Shown one piece after another: positions 13,496 to 17,141 of a stretch of 17,141 bases of DNA (position 1 is its first letter; the number at the start of each line of letters is the position of its first letter). Position numbers and translations under genes: made by a program. Source of the DNA: Candidatus Omnitrophota bacterium (GTDB taxonomy: Bacteria; Omnitrophota; Gorgyraeia; Gygaellales; Profunditerraquicolaceae); assembly GCA_028710845.1 (NCBI GenBank), contig JAQTTI010000015.1, forward strand, positions 1 to 17,141, in the 5' to 3' direction. Under the pieces are notes generated by a model. It saw nothing but the letters and a program-made list of their open reading frames with translations. It did no database searches and was not told the DNA's origin.

Positions 13496-13503
13496 ATCCC
13501 GGT

Positions 13504-14061
13504 TTATTTTTCATCCCTGCGGGAGAACGGCATCCCGAAATATTTTAATAACGCCCTTGCCTGTTCGACGTTTTTTGCGTTTTTGATTACAAAGGTGATA
13601 TCCATTCCCTGGGTCCGGGTTATCTTGTCATATTCTATCTCCGGAAAAATTATCTGTTCGCTTAAACCTAAGGTATAATTATTGCCTTTATCAAAAGAAT
13701 CATCCGGCACCCCGCGGAAATCACGAATCCTCGGTAAGGCTATGTTAAGCAGACGGTCCATAAATTCATACATCATCGTCCTTCTTAAGGTAACTTTTGC
13801 CCCTACTGCCTGGCCCTGCCTCACTTTGAAATTGGCAATCGCTTTTTTTGCCCGGCGGATAATCGGCTTCTGTCCGGTTATATTTGCAAGCTCATCGACC
13901 GATTTTTCCAAAACTTTGATATCCTGAGTACCTTCTCCTATACCCATATTAACTACAATTTTATCGACCTTGGGCACAGCCATCTTATTCTTAAGCTTAA
14001 AATCCTCCATAAGCTTGGGAGAAATCTCATTACGGTATTTTTCTAATAATCTGGGTACCAT
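13504..14061 (-). CDS. rplE: 50S ribosomal protein L5
   Basis: 5S rRNA-binding protein of the central protuberance that contacts P-site tRNA. Seen: MVPRLLEKYRNEI start, VPKVDKIVVNMGIGE, ITGQKPIIRRAKKAIANFK, VTLRRTMMYEFMDRL, ALPRIRDFRGV and a FPEIEYDKITRTQGMDITF segment near the end. At 185 residues it is slightly longer than the usual 179-180. Start preceded by a weak GAGAG. The gap to rplX is 35 bases. Confidence 0.99.
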   Translation of the reverse strand: MVPRLLEKYRNEISPKLMEDFKLKNKMAVPKVDKIVVNMGIGEGTQDIKVLEKSVDELANITGQKPIIRRAKKAIANFKVRQGQAVGAKVTLRRTMMYEFMDRLLNIALPRIRDFRGVPDDSFDKGNNYTLGLSEQIIFPEIEYDKITRTQGMDITFVIKNAKNVEQARALLKYFGMPFSRRDEK

Positions 14062-14096
14062 TTTTCTCTCTTTCTATCTCTAAGGGCTGCCAATAA

Positions 14097-14408
14097 CTAA
14101 AATGCCTCTTTACAACTTTTACAAATTCTAGATTTAGTCCCGTCTTTTAAGGTGATTATCCCTAACCGGGCCGGCTTAGAACAATGCTTACAAACAACCA
14201 TAAGGTTAGCAATGCTAACCGGCATTTCTATTGAAATGATTCCGCCTTTTTGATCCTGCCGGCTCTGACGCTTATGCTTCTTTGATAAATTGAGCCCTTC
14301 GATTATGGCAGCTTGGCCGGATTTAACTATGCTGATAACCCTGCCTTCTTTACCCTTATCTTTTCCTTTAACCAGCCGGACTTTATCGTTCTTCTTTATC
14401 TTTTGCAT
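14097..14408 (-). CDS. rplX: 50S ribosomal protein L24 with C-terminal cysteine pairs
   Basis: Assembly initiator that binds the 5' region of 23S rRNA near the tunnel exit. A KOW-type core is seen (KIKKNDKVRLVKGKDKGKEG, then a loop with KKHKRQS). The C-terminal part carries C73-x2-C76 and C96-x2-C99, a zinc-ribbon pattern also present in L24 of several other bacterial lineages. The length of 103 residues is normal. It overlaps rplN by one base (TAATG). Confidence 0.98.
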   Translation of the reverse strand: MQKIKKNDKVRLVKGKDKGKEGRVISIVKSGQAAIIEGLNLSKKHKRQSRQDQKGGIISIEMPVSIANLMVVCKHCSKPARLGIITLKDGTKSRICKSCKEAF

Positions 14409-14776
14409 TAAATTACCTCAGGTGCTAAAGAAATTATTTTATTGAAGTTCTTATCTCTTAACTCGCGGGCTACCGGCCCAAATACGCGGGTGCCTCTGGG
14501 ATTATCTTTTTCATCAATAATTACTATGGCATTACGGTCGAAGCGCAAAACTGAACCGTCTGGCCTGTTTATATCATGTCTGGTACGCACAATTACACCC
14601 AAAGCCTTTTCGCCTTTTTTAACTGTAGCTCCGGGAATCGATTCTTTAATGTTAACCCTGACTACATCTCCGATCTCTGCCCTGAAACTTCCCATTTTCT
14701 TTAATACACAGATCATAGAAGCCTTACGGGCTCCGGTATTATCGGCAACATCAAAAATACTGCGCAGCTGAAGCAT
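14408..14776 (-). CDS. rplN: 50S ribosomal protein L14
   Basis: Large-subunit protein in intersubunit bridges B5/B8 and contact point of silencing factor RsfS. Seen: MLQLRSIFDVADNTGARKAS, GDVVRVNIKESIPG, KKGEKALGVIVRTR, LRFDRNAIVIIDEKDNPRGT and RVFGPVARELRDKNFNKIIS. The length of 122 residues is exactly typical. It starts one base after rpsQ and shares one base with rplX. Confidence 0.99.
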   Translation of the reverse strand: MLQLRSIFDVADNTGARKASMICVLKKMGSFRAEIGDVVRVNIKESIPGATVKKGEKALGVIVRTRHDINRPDGSVLRFDRNAIVIIDEKDNPRGTRVFGPVARELRDKNFNKIISLAPEVI

Positions 14777-14777
14777 C

Positions 14778-15059
14778 TTAAATTTTCTCCTCCGTCAAGG
14801 CAATGCTTGATTTTTCGCTCTTTTTTAGCACGCTCTTGACAATAAACCTCTTATCTTTTGATAAAGGACGGGTTTCTACGATGATTACGGTGTCGCCTAA
14901 TTTGGCGATGCCTTTTTCATCATGCGCCTTGAACTTATTATGCAGCTTTACTGTTTTTGAGTATTTGTGGTGCCTGGCCAAATGCATGGTTTTAACCACC
15001 ACAGTTTTCTGCATTTTATCGCTTACAACTATGCCTATAAACTCTTTTTGGTTACCCAT
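14778..15059 (-). CDS. rpsQ: 30S ribosomal protein S17
   Basis: OB-fold protein that binds the 5' domain of 16S rRNA. Seen: FIGIVVSDKMQKTVVVKT, HHKYSKTVKLHNKFKAHDE, KLGDTVIIVETRPLSKDKRF. At 93 residues it is a little over the usual 80-88 because of a short tail ending in SIALTEEKI. It lies two bases after rpmC. Confidence 0.99.
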   Translation of the reverse strand: MGNQKEFIGIVVSDKMQKTVVVKTMHLARHHKYSKTVKLHNKFKAHDEKGIAKLGDTVIIVETRPLSKDKRFIVKSVLKKSEKSSIALTEEKI

Positions 15060-15061
15060 CT

Positions 15062-15253
15062 TTATTTATCTTTCTTTTGGTTTAAGAATGTCCTGATCCG
15101 GGCAATATCTTTTCTTATCAGTGCAAACTTATGCGGTTTTTCCACGTTTCCTGAGTAGCGCTGAATATTTAATTTAGCTAACTCGGCATAAAGCGTTTTC
15201 TCTTTTTCCAATAACTCTGTTTTGGATAAATCTTTTAACTCTTGCGGTTTCAT
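15062..15253 (-). CDS. rpmC: 50S ribosomal protein L29
   Basis: Two-helix protein near the exit tunnel, next to L23. Seen: MKPQELKDLSKTELLEKEKT for helix one, and helix two with KFALIRKDIARIRTFLNQKK. The length of 63 residues is typical. The start lies one base after the rplP stop, in the usual rplP-rpmC-rpsQ order. Confidence 0.98.
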   Translation of the reverse strand: MKPQELKDLSKTELLEKEKTLYAELAKLNIQRYSGNVEKPHKFALIRKDIARIRTFLNQKKDK

Positions 15254-15254
15254 T

Positions 15255-15671
15255 TTATTTATGTAACCTCACTACAAATTTTGTGCGCAGCGGTAATTTA
15301 TAAGCTGCCAGGCGAAAACAGGCCTTGGCATATTCCTGAGGCACGCCTCCCAATTCAAACAATACCCGGCCCCTTTTTACTACTGCCACCCAATGGTCTA
15401 AATCGCCTTTACCCTTACCCATACGGACTTCGGCCGGCTTCTTGGTTATTGATTTATCCGGAAAAATCCTTATCCATAATTTTCCGCCCTTATGCAGCTG
15501 CCGGGCTAAAATTACGCGGACAGCTTCGATCTGGGTATTCTTTATCCAGCCGTTATCTAAAGATTTCAGCCCAAACTCTCCGAAAGCCACCGTAGAACCC
15601 GTAGTAGCAATTCCCCGTCTTTGGCCTTTTTGTAATTTACGATATTTTACCCTCTTGGGCATTAAAACCAT
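15255..15671 (-). CDS. rplP: 50S ribosomal protein L16
   Basis: A-site neighbouring large-subunit protein. Seen: LMPKRVKYRKLQKGQRRG, GLKSLDNGWIKNTQIEAVR, KLWIRIFPDKSITKKPAE, RMGKGKGDLDHWVAVVKRG and the FELGGVPQEYAKACFRLAAY end. The length of 138 residues is standard. AAGGAG is five bases before the chosen ATG; an internal ATG three codons later (15662) is possible but less well placed. It begins two bases after rpsC. Confidence 0.99.
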   Translation of the reverse strand: MVLMPKRVKYRKLQKGQRRGIATTGSTVAFGEFGLKSLDNGWIKNTQIEAVRVILARQLHKGGKLWIRIFPDKSITKKPAEVRMGKGKGDLDHWVAVVKRGRVLFELGGVPQEYAKACFRLAAYKLPLRTKFVVRLHK

Positions 15672-15673
15672 TA

Positions 15674-16387
15674 TTACTCCTTACTTTCCTGCCTGCCAGT
15701 ATTGGCGGATCTGGCCGGTTCTTTCGACTGAGCAGCTGCTTCTTCCTGGACAAATTGTTTACCCAGGATATCGCCCTTATAAATCCAAACTTTTACTCCA
15801 ATTAATCCGTAGGTGGTAAGCGCTTCGGCAAAACCATAATCAATATCTGCGCGCAAAGTTTGTAAAGGGATTTTACCGATTTTATAAGTCTCTTTCCGGC
15901 TCATTTCTGCGCCGTTAAGTCTTCCTGAACAGCTTACCCTAATGCCTTTGACCCCGGCCTGGATCGACTGTTCCATTGCCCTTTTCACGGCCCGGCGGAA
16001 AGCTATTCTTTTTTCCTGCTGTAAAGCGATGTTTTCGGCAACTAACTGCGCATCCCAAGCAGGCTTGTTTACTTCCTGGATATCGATGGAAAGCTCACGC
16101 TTGACCAAACCGCTTAAATCCGAACGCAGCCGTTCGATATCCGAACCATGCCGGCCGATTATAATACCGGGCCGGGCCGAAAATATACGCACCTTGACTT
16201 TATCAGCCAGCCCCTCAATTATGATCTTAGATATTGCCGCCTGTTTAAATTTGGATTTAATAAACTTCCTTATTTTATAATCCTGCTGGATAAGCGGGGC
16301 AAACTCTTTAGGTTTGGCAAACCAGCGGGAATGCCACTGCCTTATAAAACCCATCCTTAATAATAAAGGACTTACCTTATGTCCCAT
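15674..16387 (-). CDS. rpsC: 30S ribosomal protein S3
   Basis: Head protein at the mRNA entry channel. Seen: MGHKVSPLLLRMGFIR start, a type II KH domain with GRHG at 78-81, and a C-terminal domain with EMSRKETYKIGKIPLQTLR, ADIDYGFAEALTTYG and GVKVWIYKGD. At 237 residues it includes a 28-residue charged tail (after GDILGKQFV), common in this family. AAGGAGAG precedes the ATG. The 45-base gap to rplV holds a type A hairpin and a second small hairpin (16402-16413). Confidence 0.99.
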   Translation of the reverse strand: MGHKVSPLLLRMGFIRQWHSRWFAKPKEFAPLIQQDYKIRKFIKSKFKQAAISKIIIEGLADKVKVRIFSARPGIIIGRHGSDIERLRSDLSGLVKRELSIDIQEVNKPAWDAQLVAENIALQQEKRIAFRRAVKRAMEQSIQAGVKGIRVSCSGRLNGAEMSRKETYKIGKIPLQTLRADIDYGFAEALTTYGLIGVKVWIYKGDILGKQFVQEEAAAQSKEPARSANTGRQESKE

Positions 16388-16417
16388 AAATTACTCTCCT
16401 TGCCCACGAGGGCACAC

Positions 16418-16441
16418 CCGCGCAATACCTTATTAGCGCGG
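16418..16441 (-). repeat. Small palindromic repeat, type A (copy 1), overlapping the rplV end
   Basis: Perfect 6-base-pair stem CCGCGC/GCGCGG around TAATAAGGTATT on the minus strand. The first arm lies in the last rplV codons and the TAA stop (16433-16435) is in the loop. Loop and inner stem match 12795-12829 and 4439-4463. A second small stem GCCC/GGGC with loop TCGT follows at 16402-16413, then the rpsC ribosome binding site. No U-tract is present. Confidence 0.72.
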
Positions 16442-16777
16442 CGCATCTTCCTTTAGATCTAGCTCTATTTTTATATGTACTGTACGTTTTACTATCGAAG
16501 AAGCTCTGCCGAAAGCAGCGGCTTTAAACCTCTTCCACATCGGTCCGACGTCGCAGACTATTTTGGAAATATATAATCTATCCGCCGATATACCTTTAAC
16601 CTTGGCATTAGCTACGGCGGATTTTAATATCTTGATCATGTATTCTTTCGACCTTTGATTAAGGTGCAACAGGATACCCTGAGCATAAGTAACATCTTTA
16701 CCCCGGACTAGATCAGCTACGATCCGCGCCTTACTCGGTGAAACCCTTAAAAATTTTCCTTCTGCTTTTGCAATCAT
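16433..16777 (-). CDS. rplV: 50S ribosomal protein L22
   Basis: Large-subunit protein whose hairpin lines the exit tunnel. Seen: KAEGKFLRVSPSKARIVADL, VRGKDVTYAQGIL, LKSAVANAKVKG, and the tunnel hairpin with GPMWKRFKAAAFGRAS followed by IVKRTVHIKIEL. The length of 114 residues is normal. It overlaps the rpsS stop by one base (TAATG), and its own stop lies inside a type A hairpin. Confidence 0.99.
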   Translation of the reverse strand: MIAKAEGKFLRVSPSKARIVADLVRGKDVTYAQGILLHLNQRSKEYMIKILKSAVANAKVKGISADRLYISKIVCDVGPMWKRFKAAAFGRASSIVKRTVHIKIELDLKEDAPR

Positions 16778-17064
16778 TATGTTTTCTCTAATGCTTTTTT
16801 GGCCTTGATACCACCGTGTTTTCTAAAAATCCTCGAAGGTGAAAATTCCCCTAATTTGTGACCTACCATATTTTCAGTTATAAAAACAGGAATATGCTTC
16901 TTGCCGTCATATACCGCAAAAGTAAGGCCTACGAAATCGGGGATCACTGTTGAACGGCGGCTCCAGGTCTTAATCGCCTGACGCAAACCTGCTTTGGTCT
17001 GTTTCTCGACTTTTCTTAATAGACTTTCTTCTACGTATGGACCTTTTTTTAATGAACGAGGCAT
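16777..17064 (-). CDS. rpsS: 30S ribosomal protein S19
   Basis: Small-subunit head protein that contacts S13 and helices of 23S rRNA in bridge B1. Seen: MPRSLKKGPYVEESLLRKV, IKTWSRRSTVIPDFVGLTF, NGKKHIPV-type loop (YDGKKHIPVFITENMVGHKL) and GEFSPSRIFRKHGG. The length of 95 residues is standard. It starts one base after rplB. Confidence 0.99.
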   Translation of the reverse strand: MPRSLKKGPYVEESLLRKVEKQTKAGLRQAIKTWSRRSTVIPDFVGLTFAVYDGKKHIPVFITENMVGHKLGEFSPSRIFRKHGGIKAKKALEKT

Positions 17065-17065
17065 A

Positions 17066-17141
17066 TTATGGCTTCCTTCTCTTTACGATAAATTTATTAG
17101 AATACTTATTACGGTTTCTGGTGCGGTATCCTTTAGTAGGC
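17066..17141 (-). CDS. rplB: 50S ribosomal protein L2, C-terminal 24 residues (enters from right edge)
   Basis: Peptidyl-transferase-center protein, gene cut by the window edge. The visible frame ends PTKGYRTRNRNKYSNKFIVK plus RRKP before a TAA at 17068-17066. This matches the highly conserved basic L2 end (KTRKNKxSxKFIVRRR-like). The position before rpsS is the standard S10 operon order, so the rest of the S10 operon (S10, L3, L4, L23) probably lies outside to the right. Confidence 0.93.
   Translation of the reverse strand, partial: PTKGYRTRNRNKYSNKFIVKRRKP

Noticed and set aside
6044..16441. CRISPR array or mobile insertion sequence explaining the repeats
   Set aside because: The copies are single, far apart and confined to gene gaps. 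There are no regularly spaced spacers, no transposase and no target-site duplications visible.

Overview
The window is a nearly complete bacterial ribosomal-protein supercluster (S10 tail, spc and alpha operons), followed by a small metabolic and motility block. Every recognised gene is on the minus strand, so transcription runs from position 17141 down to 1. Base composition is moderate, most start codons have AAGGAG-type ribosome binding sites, and gaps are very short. No stretch of more than about 105 bases lacks a gene. The proteins are clearly bacterial. Features include type Z zinc-binding S14, the four-cysteine form of S4, zinc-type L36, a zinc-LID adenylate kinase, no L30, and a PilT ATPase. 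Together these suggest an uncultured didermic lineage, perhaps near Omnitrophota or the PVC group. That placement is an impression from gene content, not a demonstration.

In transcription order, the right part (17141 to about 10850) encodes L2 (partial), S19, L22, S3, L16, L29, S17, L14, L24, L5, S14, S8, L6, L18, S5 and L15. The gene for L30 is missing between S5 and L15. Next comes secY-adk-map-infA-rpmJ (10755 to 7656), then the alpha operon rpsM-rpsK-rpsD-rpoA-rplQ (7611 to 4474). rpmJ has only 37 codons. These genes supply ribosome assembly, initiation, membrane protein insertion, N-terminal Met removal and the RNA polymerase alpha subunit.

The left part (4414 to 1) holds a class I aminotransferase, an aconitase-superfamily large subunit (leuC-like), a pilT ATPase, the matching small subunit (leuD-like) and the N-terminal 135 residues of an isocitrate dehydrogenase. 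The aminotransferase-leuC and pilT-leuD junctions are ATGA overlaps, and leuD abuts icd with no gap. The dehydrogenase carries isocitrate-type rather than isopropylmalate-type motifs. The split hydro-lyase may therefore act as an aconitase or homoaconitase rather than in leucine synthesis.

The least expected content is in the gaps. Two intergenic elements (6044-6120 before rpoA, 10756-10847 before secY) share one architecture: a GC hairpin, a fixed TTAATTC linker, a long hairpin with a bulged A at its base, and a fixed TCATTAA tail. Their stems differ by compensatory changes. A second, smaller hairpin family with a conserved TATAAGGnATT-like loop sits in the gaps rplV-rpsC, rpsH-rplF and rplQ-aminotransferase, with a half copy before rpsH. 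These look like structured repeats or RNA elements spread through an essential operon.
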